From the NCBI RefSeq assembly GCF_020382885.2, contig NC_058513.1, positions 16,517,641 to 16,581,640 of the forward strand: a DNA stretch of 64,000 bases. Direction: 5' to 3'. The notes below the pieces were generated by a model. The model had not been told where the DNA came from and did no database searches. It was given only the letters and a program-made list of their open reading frames with translations. The position numbers and the translations under genes are program-made. This document shows, in pieces, positions 25,975-52,080 of this stretch; within the stretch, counting starts at the first letter, position 1, and every line of letters begins with the position of its first letter. The DNA comes from Scatophagus argus (taxonomy: Eukaryota > Chordata > Actinopteri > Scatophagidae).

Positions 25975-28487
25975 ACGGTGTCACATCATTAATGCTCCCC
26001 TCGAATCCTTTTGATGGGCGGGGAGCATTCTTACTACGTTTGTACTTCTACGACTACTGCTACTACTACTAATAATAATAATAGGCTGAAGAAGAAGAAG
26101 AAGAAGTTAGCTTTTCAGTTGAAAAACATCAGATTTTGGGTCATAATTAGGAGAATAAAGGTTACATCTGAACTGGAAATAATTGTAAAACCTTTTTGTT
26201 GAAATTGTAGAATGACTAGTGTCTTCACTTTTTCAGAGAGCCACACAGTGATGTTAAATTTGTGTCTAATTATAGTAGCTGTTGTGACCAGTTGGTGGCA
26301 TGAAAACACTGAAAAGATGTCCCACATTTTACCCCTCCAGGCCACCACGTATACTGAGCAAATTAAGATCCACGATTTCAAAAGCAGCATTCAAATCCAG
26401 GCACCATAGTAGTCACCAAGGGCAGTTTCACAATGACAACCCAGTGTCACAGTGGCTGTGGAACAATCTTTTTCTTTTGTATCAGCTCAGTATCTTTGAT
26501 AATATTTAATAATTTAAATTCACCCTGTCCTGAGGCTGGGACAGTTTGCTCACATGGGAGAGGAGAAGGTGGGAAAATTTGCAGCAGGCTCCATTTCCAA
26601 GAACCAGATGCCACTCCGTTAACATTTGTAATCACAGATATCATTTTCCTTGTATAATCATACTACACACCTTTCAGCCAAATATAGCCTTCACGTCGAC
26701 AGAGGGCTCACCCAATCAGCGCACTGATGCAGTCCAGACCCTCTCACTGAAGTTGTCTGATCAAATGTCATCAAAAACCTGTATAGTTTGACATTTGAGT
26801 GGATTGCTTCTACTCTCCCCGCATCAAAACATCAGCTATTGGCAGTTCTTGGCCCACTCATCAGCCCCTTGAACATGTCTGGGAACTGCTGTCAGTATAT
26901 TATTTCGTTAATTATAAGATGGTGAATGAAGTGCTGACATTTTCACATGCTGTCCATGGAATGTTCAAGATTTATTTGTTTCATCTAATAAGTAATAAGA
27001 AGATACCAAGAGTTACCAACAACATAAACAGTGTGTGTACAAAGTATAGGTTTGAGTAAAAGAACAAAATAGGAAATTAAACATCCATTATGCTGCCCTC
27101 TGGTGGTTGACAGCTCGACTGCAGTCCAAAGGACACGCTGTTTTCTTTCTACTTTAAATTTTGGATGAATGCGCAAGAAGGTCAAAGGTTAAAGAGGCAA
27201 TGCTGTGATGAAGTGGTATAAAATGTACCCGTTTTGTGCATACTGCATCCTGTATGTGCTTTGTAAAGTGCAGGTACTCAAAGTAAAACGCAAACCTATG
27301 CAGAGTTGGAATGCAGCCCCAGTGTTTCTTCAAAAGAAAAACAATGGCTTTAAATTATTTGTTTTTTTTAATTCCTCTATTTTACAGTGTGTTTGTGATA
27401 TTAAATGAAAAGCGAGAAGAACACGAGCTTCCTGTTACAACAATAACATAATGAATACATTTGGTAATCGGTAGGAAGCAGTGATTTCTAAAGGCTCTTG
27501 CGGATCCATCGCATCGCACTTTGACATGGGAGGAATCTGCGCTCGGAGCTGCAGCAGGACGAGCACTGCAGGCCTCCTGCAGGGGCTCAGTCTGTCACGC
27601 AGGGGCTGTGCAGCTGTGTGGGAACGCCAAGCACTTCCGCTGCCGAAGTGTCAAAGGTCTGGTCTGATCCTACCTGGAGCGACTCCTCCGGTTTCACTGC
27701 AGGACGCCACTGCGTCAGCAACAGCTGTCCTGCAGCCCCGCGCTGGCTGCCAGAAGGGGAGAATTACGTCCTCAGTGTAAGGCTTCACGGAAGACTTTGA
27801 TTTTTATTCCAAGTTTTGGGGATTCTGTGGATATATTTGCTATAGCGTGCAAGGTAACCCACCAGCTGCATTCTGTTGAGCCTAAAGATGAGCTGCATGA
27901 GCCTCAGAATATGAAAGTTTCCTGCCCGGCTGCAGCTTTAAGGGTTTTCCCTCTCAGGTCCCGAATGGGGTTTGTTGATTATTTACATTTCGGTTTTATT
28001 TTGTCTTCAGTGGTCGTGAGTCTGCTTTTGTTTGTTTGTTTGTTTGTTTGTTCGCTTTCTCCGGATAACTCGACATCTTCCTGGTGTGTTCGTTTCGCTG
28101 TTTTGTGCTTTAATTTTCTCTCCTCATGTGGACTGTGCTGAAACCTGCACGGTTTTCCATCGAGTGGCTGAGGAAGTTTTCATTTAGAGTTTAGGTAAGA
28201 TGATTGTGTGAGGTAGTTTCTTTCCTCGCGCTCGAAATAATCGGTTGCCTGGCAAAGAAATTAAAGGAAAGACGTGTTTTAATAAGAGCCCCTTTGTCTA
28301 ATAATAAACCTGTAACTGAGCTTGGGTCAAATATGGAATTGGTAGATTTATGGCTTCACAGCAGAGTTGTTGAATATGTGCTTAAGAGCAAGCCTGCGCG
28401 TGTTTGTGTCGGGATGTGCGCGCACATGTAGTGGCGAACTGGTGTTTTTACTCTTATGCTACAGTATCTACAGTATGAGAGAGCAAC

Positions 28488-28639
28488 TGCGCATGCGCAT
28501 CATAACAGACCCATGTCTTCACCTGCCAGGTGAATGTCTCCCGTGCATTGCCACTGCACGGCCCTGCATGTGGACACTTTGCAGCCTTCTCAATGCCCCC
28601 ACTATGCCTCCTCCCACGGGGCCAAAGTCTTATTTTTAG
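28488..28639 (+). promoter_or_regulatory. Candidate regulatory cluster: NRF1, paired E-boxes, MEF2
   Basis: Within 152 bases are a perfect NRF1 palindrome TGCGCATGCGCA (28488), back-to-back E-boxes CACCTG (28520) and CAGGTG (28527), and a MEF2 site TTATTTTTAG (28630). E-box plus MEF2 is the classic skeletal-muscle combination and the next gene downstream is the muscle sodium channel, 5 kb away. A role as its promoter or enhancer is inference. Confidence 0.4.
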
Positions 28640-30489
28640 CTCATGTCTTCATGGCAGATGGGAAAAATACTGTGATGCTGTGGATGCTCGTGCCCCACCG
28701 TTTCTCTGCCGTTAATCCATGCTGCCCAAATCAGAGGTGTGGGACTACACAGACAGCCTGGCAAAGCAGATCTTGTGGACGCAGTGGAAAATGTGGAGAC
28801 TGGTGTTCACATTAGATCCTGAAACTCCTCCTTTTTATGTAACAGGACAGACTCCTACAGTGGAGCCCCAGCAGTAGGGCCACGGCAGGTTTCAGCATGG
28901 ATGGGGATCGTCAGGTGGTGCATTGAGTTGTTGGAGTGAGTTTGTGCTGCCATTTGCTTTAAATACGAATATCTGTGACATAATTGGTAGATTGCATAAA
29001 ATCGACATATTTCTGTAGTGTGAGGATGTATCTGTGTCTTCCTTTGCCTGAGAGTGTTTGTGTGTCTTGCATCACATGTTCCTGGACGCAGAAGGTGTTG
29101 GTTTTGAGTTTCTTCCACCAAGCGAGCCCATGTGACTGCTTGGCTTGGCCTCTGTGTTTTCCAGAGCATTCAAAAGGTGAAATAAGGTTAAAGATGAAAT
29201 TTACCATCTCATTTGTTCACCAAGTCAGTCATTTCATTTCAGTAATAACCGTACTTGACAGTTTTGTTGTCTTCCCCATCTGAATATTGTGTGACAGTAA
29301 TAACAACACGAACAGGTCCTTCGTGGAGGCTTGTGATTTCTAAAGAACGAGTGTCATGAATATGATAATAGCTCCCCCCGTGCCGTCACAAGCTCCTTGG
29401 AACATTCTCCATCTCACTCCCACATGTAATCTGCTCAGATTTCTGTGCAGCGAGTGCAAAGGCCAAATGGGTCGGTTTGAGATGGCAAAAATCTGTGCCA
29501 CAGCAAAGAGTGGAGTATTACAGCAAAGAACTTCTTCCAGATGCCCCAAAAAAGTTAAACTTACACTCGGGGTTCATTTTAAAACATCATATTATTCCGC
29601 TGTTATCATCCAGCAGACCAAAGTGGTTGTGGTGAAACACTGTCTACACCAACCAGAGACACATCATTTGGCTGCGTCCTCTGATAAAAGTCTGGATTCA
29701 TAAATCAGCAGGCCTGCATGTCTCCGCTGGCCGTCTGACTGCACCAGGGAGATTATGCTTGGTCTTCACAGCTCCTCGGTATGCAGTGACAGAGGCATAG
29801 CGCGAATGACAGCAGCTGTCCTCTCAGCAGCAGCATAATGCATGTGGGGATATACTGCAAGCGAGTCTACTGTGCACACATCTGATAAAGACATCGTAGG
29901 GGCTTGACCCTGAGCAGCTACTGGGGCCACAAACGCACTTCAGTCCGGTTTGGCTCGGCGCGCAGATATGGTTTTGAAGTGCAAAACTGCATCTGGTGGC
30001 GACATACAATGACACCGTGGCGAGCAGGAACAGGTGGAGAGGTCTGTTTTAATGTGGGCTCCCTATAGGGCTCGAAATACAAGGTTAACTGGTGGGTGAC
30101 AGGGTGTTGAAGCGAGCTGGGAGAGAGCGAAGTGCAGCGCTGCGATTTGACCCCGTGAGAAAACGGGGGGAACAGGAGCATGGCGAATGTCAAAGGACAT
30201 GTGGATAAAAGTCCTTGTTTGCTCTCTAGATCTGTTGTTTACAACTCGAGCACATTCCAAGACTGCTGTTTAATGAGGGGGCTGAGATGTTTGACCCACC
30301 GGCACCTTCGGGGCACCAGAGTTAAGCCAATAAGTCATTAAAATCGAGTAAAATATTAGGTAACAATTGTAACAATTCACCAAGTGTGACCCCAATTTAA
30401 TTTGTGCCACATTAAAACAGCTATGATACAAGACAACCTTCCAATGATCGAATTGCTATCCTGGTGTTTCACTGATCAAATTTGCCAAA

Positions 30490-31180
30490 TTTAATTCTTA
30501 AAGAAAAAGTTCATCCCAAAGTATTTCTCCTCTTACCTGTAGTGCTGTTTATCCATCTAGACCTTTTTGGTGTGTGCAGCAGAGCTTTTGAGATATTGGC
30601 TGTCTAGATGTCCGCCTTCCCTTGAATATAATGGAACCAGATTTCACCCAGCTTGAGGTGCTGAAACCACCAGAATTTTATTTATCTGAAAAACTCGACA
30701 GCAGTGTTTCTTTCCACAAATTATGACCTGCTTACTCAATATCAAACTACACCCACCAACCATCAAAGCCCAGAGGGAAACCTACTCATGGACAACAGGC
30801 TCATGCATGTGACAGATGAAAACATTAATGGCGTCCCGGTCAGCCAACCTGATATAATATATCTTAGTTAGCTTTGTTAGCTAGCCTCTTGTACATGCTT
30901 CTACATGAATCTTCTCATGACGAACTGGAACGGAGATTGTGAGCCAGGCCTTTTTGGTCCAACATCAGTGAACTCAGATTTCAAACAGCACATCCTCTCC
31001 TCCTGTATGAACTCCTGCTGCCCTTGTGACAAAAGCCAAAAGCGAGTTCATTTAGTTTCCGGAGGTGAATATTGGCATTCACATTCCACGGCCGTCTACT
31101 GTAACGGAGAGGTATCCGCATTACACCGTCTATATCCTCAGCTGGAATGTCACAGGTCACATGGCCTTTACTGACATGCA
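30490..31180. repeat. Probable dispersed fish repeat
   Basis: Phrases such as GTTCATCCCAAAGTATTT, CATCTAGACCTTTTTGGTGT, GAGATATTGGCTGTCTAGAT and CTTGAATATAATGGAACCAG resemble a short non-coding repeat that I remember from many percomorph genomes. Edges and class are not determined and no coding remains are seen. Confidence 0.35.
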
Positions 31181-33747
31181 AGGTGATATATATATTACTG
31201 TCAGTGAAGACTTCTGAAATCTAACGTACCCCCCCTTCCTCCTCTGTTTGCCACCGGTCCACAGTGTGACTGAAGCGCATGGTCATGTAATGAGTTGTCT
31301 TCAGCTACACATTTACTCAAGAACTGTGTGGTGACAGGTACATTTTAAGGTACTTATTTACTTTGCTTGGCGATATAAATGTGCAGATTACAAAAAAGTC
31401 TCAAAGATCAAAGAAAAATCTGAAAAAAGAATACAAATAAAAGTTGCAGAACTTCCTCTGTTCTTCTTTCCTCTTCCATTATTCATCTGATGACCTCTCA
31501 CATTTATCTTGTGACCCATTGGATGGGCTGACTCCCAACCAGCAGACCGAAACTACCTGAATTGCTTAAACTCACTGCACTTTGACCAGCTCCAAAACGA
31601 GCTCCAATATTTCTCTACCCAACATCCACATCTAGAGGGCTTTTTCGAGGCTGGCAGACTTTCAATTGAGGGATCAAGCTTTTTAAAAAAAGGACATTTG
31701 ATGGCTTTAGCAGTAATGCTGTGATGTAATGCAATCAGGAAATGTTCCCCATAAGCTGCACAGAAACACATCCATTCTCAGGATGTGTATTTTAAGGTTG
31801 GCTCACGGTTGAGGACGACGGGGCCCACGACTCCCAGAATGGGGGTTTTGAAATGGGATGATGGGGGGGGGGAGTGGGGCTAGGAAGGTGGTGTGAAGAA
31901 ACAAGGTGTAGGGCTGGCCAGGTTGCCTTGTGTTCAGATGGCACTCAGAAACTCTGCCACATTAAAAAAAAAAAAAATCCAGTATACAGGAAATACTGCA
32001 CATACATGTAGTATTACCACTCAAAGTGAAAAGAGACCTTGTCAGTTGTGTTGTTGAGTGATTAGGAATGCGGGCTTTGATGAGTGATAGTGTTAAGATG
32101 GAATGACTGAGGTCTGCGTTGTATGAAAGAGGGATTGAGAGCCTCAGGTGTCATGTAGCGGGATGGTGGTGGTGGTAGTGGTGGTGGTGGTGGGGTTGTC
32201 AAGTGCCGTTAAAGGTGCAGAGTCGGAAGCTTAGTGTGTTTGGGGCCCCGTGTAAAGTAGAAGGTAGTAGAGAGAGGAGTCGGCTCGGCGGGTAAGATAA
32301 GCTGGCGTGCTGTCCTGTTTATCGGAGGGATGTGAGGCGCAGAACGAAGGCTCAGCCAGGCAGGAATGAGCAGAGTCATCGGGCCGCTGTAACACGACGC
32401 TCCGTCTTGACGGCCCGTAGCAGCTGGGCAGCCACCGTATCTGTGTGAACGTGTGCTTCTCCTCACATGTGTGTGAATGCCTAATTTTCTGTTCAACTGA
32501 GGTTTTTGGAGGAAGAGGGTGTTACGCTGCATTAATGTGCAGGATCTGTGCCTGTGCCTTTTTATGTGCAAGCTCAGGAATTCCTCTCTTGCCAACTGGT
32601 TTGTCTGTTTCAGTGGTTAATAACATGTTTGTGTTCCTTGTGTCGTCTCTGTATCTTAGTTTAGTAGAAAATCTGCATGTTCCTGAAGATGGTGAAATTT
32701 GCAGAACTTTGTCACTTTTTATTTGTTATTTGTTTGTGTTTCTGAGAGGTTTTGTGTATTCACACAGTTTTCCTTGAATGTATTCATTGTTAGTTTAAGG
32801 CCAACTTCTAGTCTTGATTTTAGCTGATTCTACTCAGAAAATAAACTTCTTTATTATGTCCATGTTGGCAGGAGTCTCACCTTAGCTGCTCCAGACAAAA
32901 CCAGACTGGTTGCTAAACACATCGAAGGATGTAAGCAAATGCCACTTGGACTTGAAATGGAGCGTCTGCTAAGTTAATAAGTAATCTGATGTAGACAAGT
33001 AATGTCATGGTCTCCTTAGAACGGTGGGAAAGTCCAAGCTCTCGTCCTGAGTGTGTCTTGTCATTTTGTCTCCATCTTGACACTGATGGACACCACAAGT
33101 GCTGGTGGTGTTGTCAGGGTTGTGGGGTCAGAGATGTAGGACACCGGGTGGAGGGCAGGAGCGAAGGAGGGTGGGGAGTTTGGACGTGGATCAAAGCAAC
33201 TGAGATCTATAGTCATTATCAACACTCGGGATTTAAAAGCTTTATCCAGGTCCTAACTACCTCATCACACACACACTCATGAGACTTGAATGGTCATTAA
33301 AGATCGTTTATTGAGTAAAAATACCAACCATGTGGTCACTTAAGTTGAGGTGCTGATCAAGAACCTCAGTGTCAACGCCTCTGGTGACTTAAATGAGGAA
33401 TTTGTGGTTCTTTTAATTGATTAAAAGGTGCAGTAGGCGATTTGGAAGAAAAATAGATGACTCTTGAGTTTCACTCTCAGGTTGTCACATACTGGCAGTT
33501 TAGATTAAATCCAGATTGACTGCTGGTTTGGTCTGAATGATAATAAATGCACAAGCACAAAGCACCCAGAGTCAAAATGGTTAAGGTACGGCGTACATAA
33601 GTGGATGGTCATAGTCTGTCTTGTCTCGTCTCATGCTGCAGCCAAACTCATGTCAAACATCCTGCGTTCTCTGTATTCAATCATTGTCCTCCCATCAGCA
33701 CCTTCTAGGGAAACCCCGGTGTGGTGGTATCCCTTCGCAATGCGAAG

Positions 33748-47477
<13,730 letters not shown>

Positions 47478-50400
47478 CAAACAAGTAGAGTTAGCAGTTG
47501 ATGCAAAGTCTCACTGATAGAGCTGAGCTTACTGGGCTGATGTTACACATGCAGTGCTGGGGAATATTTAAACAGAAATTTTTATAATTAAACTTAGCAA
47601 AAACAAAACTTTTTTAAATGCCATATTTAAGTGTCTTTTTGGCTTGAAGGTGGAACTGGAGTGCATGGTTTTCTCTGACAGTAATGACCATATAGACATG
47701 GGTAAATAAAAACCACCTTCAGTGCTAAATGCACCATTCAACAGTGCAGTAAGTAAGAAAGCAGGCTGTAAAAACGGAGAAAATTAACACGCTCAAATAT
47801 TCAGTTACCAGTTCTAAGTCTTCTTGTAGCACCTTCTTTTCTGTACCAGTCATCTACTGTATTTTCTCTGTGTATTGCTGGACATAAATGGTACTTTAAT
47901 TGGTATTTCCAAATTAAGGCCACTACTAAATATAGCTTATTAGCAATTAAATTAAACTCCTGCAGTTTTCCTTTACATCTGCCGTCAGCGGATTGGTGGT
48001 GGGTGAAACATCATGATGGACCAGAATCTGGGATGGTAGTTTGCTGGTGAAAAATAAATGTTGAATTTGCAATACAGAACAAGGTTTTGTTCAGGCTGTA
48101 TTTCAGGGAAAAAGAGTCCTAAACACATTTCAACAATATTTCCAGCAATATTTATAGCAGCAGCCTTCTTTTAAGTGAGCAATACATTTTTTTTTAAATC
48201 AGAAAACCAAACCATGTGCCCCAGTTTCTCTCCAAAGAGTAACTTGAACAACTCCTGACAGAACCTGATTGAACCTTTACAGGGTTTTATGCTGTGTTTA
48301 CTCTGATATGACATGAATGCTGCACTATTATCCAACTCAACAGAACAATATTTGAAAAGATTATTACCAATTTTCACCACCAGTTTTTCACTGCTGCTAC
48401 AGATTTTTCCCACTGCTTCATCTTGAACGCCACGCTTAAATTGTACCATCTTACGACTACAAGTGGTCACTTCATTTGTTTCAATTTTTGAGAAATTAAA
48501 AAGAGTAAAATCCTGTTGCTGTTTACTTTAAGTCACTTTTTTACATGGAATCTCCTCAGGGTGAGCGCTCTAATTCTTTAAAACGATTTTCCATGGGGGA
48601 GTCATTTTTGTGCATGAATAAATTAAAAACAACAACAACAAAAAAAAGAAATAAGGCTTATACGATCACATTTCTGTCAACTCTGATGTCTGTTATTTTT
48701 TATCAGTTAACAGTAACATGGGCCAGCTAATGCAGTTAACATCTGTCCCTCAGTGGCTCACTCAGAAAGGCCCAGTTTATATTGCACTATTTATATCCCT
48801 TCCAGGTCAAGTCAGAGCAGTTGACTGTGTAAGACTGGGAGGCCTTCCTGTTTTCTAAGATGATTTCATCACTGATACACGCATGTCTTATAAATGTTTT
48901 GTCTTATTCTTTTTCTTCCTTTTTTTCTATTTTTGCTCCCCTCAGATCAGACCTCCAAAGTCAAAGCCAGCAGTCACTTGTTTTCCATTTCGGCATTTGG
49001 GTTTAAACGTTGTCTGCGACTGCAAACTTAAGATGTGATGTTTACATTAACACGGTTGCACAGCAGAACAGCTCAGCTCCCCGTGCGTTTCAACCGTCTG
49101 TGTCTGTGTACCAAATGACTCTAATCACAGCAAACACTCGAGCACTTTGACACTCGCCTCAGGTCGGATCAAGTGCCGAGTGACTTGATCTGATATGCTG
49201 AAATGTTTAGTTAAAAACATGCCCTCGCTTCCCAATGTGTAGATAATCACGCCTAATTACGTATTCACAATAAAGTGCAGTGGGATCTAGTCGTTTCAAG
49301 TCCGTCCTCATGTGGAACGTCAGGCTTCACTTGCTGTTGTGTAAGTCTTAATTTAAAATGTCTTACTCTGAACACATGAACAACATAAGCACTTTTACAG
49401 TTTTCTAGTTTGTTTTTTGTTTTTCTGTTTTTTAAAATAGGCTATAGAGGGTTGTCTCTTCTCTTGTTTATGTATTTCAAGATCAACTCCGTGGGGATTT
49501 AAATCGTTTCCTCTTCAAGGGGTCTCTTTGTCTTATCCTGCTGTCGCAGCATGGCAGTTATTCCTGTCAAACGTCTGTAATGTGAGCTGCCAGCAGTCCT
49601 GTTTGAGATTAACTGTCATCTCCTCTGATGCTACGGTCAAATACACAAGCCAGTGTCCTCCTTTTGTTTACATTTCTAATGGAGGGAGAGCCACACGGGG
49701 AGCTTTAATGGTACACCTGCAGTCAGTGTTGCCTGTATATGCCTTTTTTGTTGTTTTGTTTTCCTTTGGTGTTGTATATTAATATCATTTTGTTATTGTA
49801 AAAACTGTAACAACATTGTGAGAATAAAATACTTTCTTGTAGGGAAAAGTGAGCTGTGAGTTGATGTGTGTGAAACTACACTGACGCCCCCTGGTGGTCA
49901 TGTGATGAAGAGGCCGCACTGCTCACTGACAAACTCGCAACTCTGTCACCTTTTGTGTCTAATTCTGGGAGTAGACATGGGAAAACAGTCAAGAGTGTCA
50001 TTTGTGAAATACTACATCACGCTATTTTGAAAGGGACTCTTTGCAGCCACGGATTCATATACATTTGGGTGTGTCATTGAGTACTTCGAGCAGCAGGTTC
50101 AATTGTACGTTTTAAGTACACAGACAATACTTGTTAGTACTGTAGGTTCAATTCTGTGTTAGTTTTGGGCATGAGGGTTGCTGACAGATAAGGAAAATAT
50201 AGAATAATCGTCAGTGTTTTCTCTTTTGTCATTTCTTCACACACTGAAATCATAAGCACCACCTCTTACAAGAAACAAGGAGATGGGGTCTCTGATTTAT
50301 TTGAATGTAGTTGTGGTTGCATGCTGAGGTTAGATAAGAGCTATGTGGGCTCAGCTGGAGGGCTGCTCTGCACGTGTGTGTTGCCAGTTATGGCTGCCTG

Positions 50401-51182
50401 GCAGAGTTTAATCATTTTTGGGCAGCCACCAGTGCTCATATAAAATGAAAGATTACAGGCCCAATCTGAGTCACCTGTCATTTACATGTTTTTAAAGGGA
50501 GGTGCAGTATTTCCTGTCAGGGCTACAGGGTCGGGGGCAGCAGCATATATCCTGTTCACCCACTGTGAAAAATGATCAAACTCCATACAGCCGATTCAAA
50601 CTGAGAGACTGCGCTGTATATTCACTCAGGGAATTAGGGAAATGCGATCAGCTTGACTGACCTGGAAACTTCACTCTTGACTGCACGTGGATGTTTCACA
50701 ACAACACAAAGAGTTGACGACTGGCAGCTCGCTGCAGGGCTGCACTTTGAGACAAAATGACTGTGTTAACATGCTGTTTTGCAGCTGTAATGTATAATCT
50801 ATAACCATGATCACCAACATAGCTTATTAGCACGTATGAATAGTTTGTATAAACTGGTAAGCATTCAAATTTGTTGCAACATTTTACTAAAAACCACAAG
50901 TGTCAACCTCACAGGGGTGCAAAGACAAGTCAACAGGAACTTTGAACTTCTCACCTGAACAATGTCGTGACATTTCACAGAATAAATCTGAGAGGTAAAG
51001 TCAGGGCATCTCTGGGCTCTTTGTTTTTGCTCCTGCAATTTGAATGTCTGAGCTTCACTGTGTGGGATGATGACGGTGAAAAATGTGATTTTAGGAGGTG
51101 GAGCCTACGAGCCTGATTTGTGACATCACAAATAGTTTGGAAGCTGATCCTGGTCCAGTATTCAGAGTACACAAGTGCACAC

Positions 51183-51231
<49 letters not shown>

Positions 51232-52080
51232 GAAAGAGAGAGAGAAGGAGACATCTTATGTCCAATGGTTAAACATAAAAAAATATTCTATTGCTTTAAA
51301 TTGAAAAGTTTGAGGACTTTAATGTGATAATTTGACTTTTTTCTGCAAAAAACAGCCCCAAGTCAGACACACATCAGTGGACTTTTAATGCATGTGTTGA
51401 GAAGACCTTTTAAGTCAAGACCAAAGTGACCCACCAAATGGTGCACAGATTTGGTGACATTTCCATTCCTAGAGCCATGCTGCCTGTCTGTAAAAAACAC
51501 TGTTGAGGAAGAGGCTTGCAGGATGGCCAAAATATGCTGTTGAGACAAAGAAAACATGTCTGACCCTAAACACTTCAGCTTCCCACCTGCAGAGGAGGCA
51601 AGATTTGAAATATTCAAGTTGAGACCTTTTGAGTCATTTTCACATTGTTCTATTTAACATGTGAGCACGGACACAGTGAATCTGCTGTTCAGGAAAGCAA
51701 ATAAGTACATCTGTGGTATTGATACTGAAACTCAGTATCAGTAACTCGCTGATCGCAAGTATCAAAATGGTTAAACAATATGAAGTCTGACACCTGATAA
51801 TAATGTGCTATCAAGAAAATGTCCCTACGAAATGATCTTCTAGCCCCTCTATTGTTCAGGCTAACAGCGTTGTTTCACCTGTCCCTAAAAATGGCACATG
51901 CGTGAATGAATTTGCACAGGAGGTTTTAATGTAAAAAAGGTGTGGCTCGACGTTACGCTGCTCTTCCCCTAATTTGCCTGATATTAAAGCATGTGTCACA
52001 GACAAACACGCCCACTGGTGCAGACGCTTCTTCTCTTTGTTCACATTGTTTTTGATGACTGCGGAGACACTGAGACAAAC
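47478..52080. other. scn4a 3' UTR and gap to cd79b
   Basis: No coding exon is seen. The scn4a transcript may run to AATAAA at about 49824, giving a long AT-rich 3' UTR of about 2.4 kb; earlier AATAAA sites (47705, 48052) are alternatives. A CA microsatellite lies at 51.18 kb. The rest shows no recognisable structure. Confidence 0.5.
51179..51230. repeat. (CA)n microsatellite
   Basis: About 25 CA dinucleotides with one interruption near the start. The Val-Cys and Thr-His frames over it are artefacts. Confidence 0.95.

Larger units (their letters stand above)
25640..33747. other. Non-coding block between dydc and scn4a
   Basis: No coding exon was recognised in about 8 kb. It contains the dydc promoter, a CTA/ATA/AGA run (26046-26105), weak Tc1-transposase-like text near 26.85 kb, a GTTT run (about 28025-28052), a candidate muscle regulatory cluster (28.5-28.6 kb), a probable dispersed repeat (30.49-31.18 kb), a GGT run (32164-32197), and unassigned 5' untranslated exons of scn4a. 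An acceptor (CCTTCTAG, ending about 33710) precedes the scn4a ATG, so an upstream untranslated exon must exist. Confidence 0.6.

Noticed and set aside
26795-26900. Text resembling a Tc1-family transposase tail (THQPLEHVWELL)
   Set aside because: Only about a dozen matching residues and no inverted ends found; too weak to call as an element.
27481-27780. 100-codon Cys/Gln-rich open frame in a GC-rich patch
   Set aside because: Two overlapping frames look equally open, no family is recognised, and no splice partner was found; perhaps an untranslated exon or CpG-rich regulatory DNA.
33420-33560. Stretch starting AAAGGTGCAGTAGGCGATTT that resembles the end of another common fish repeat
   Set aside because: Only a short similarity from memory, no second end found.
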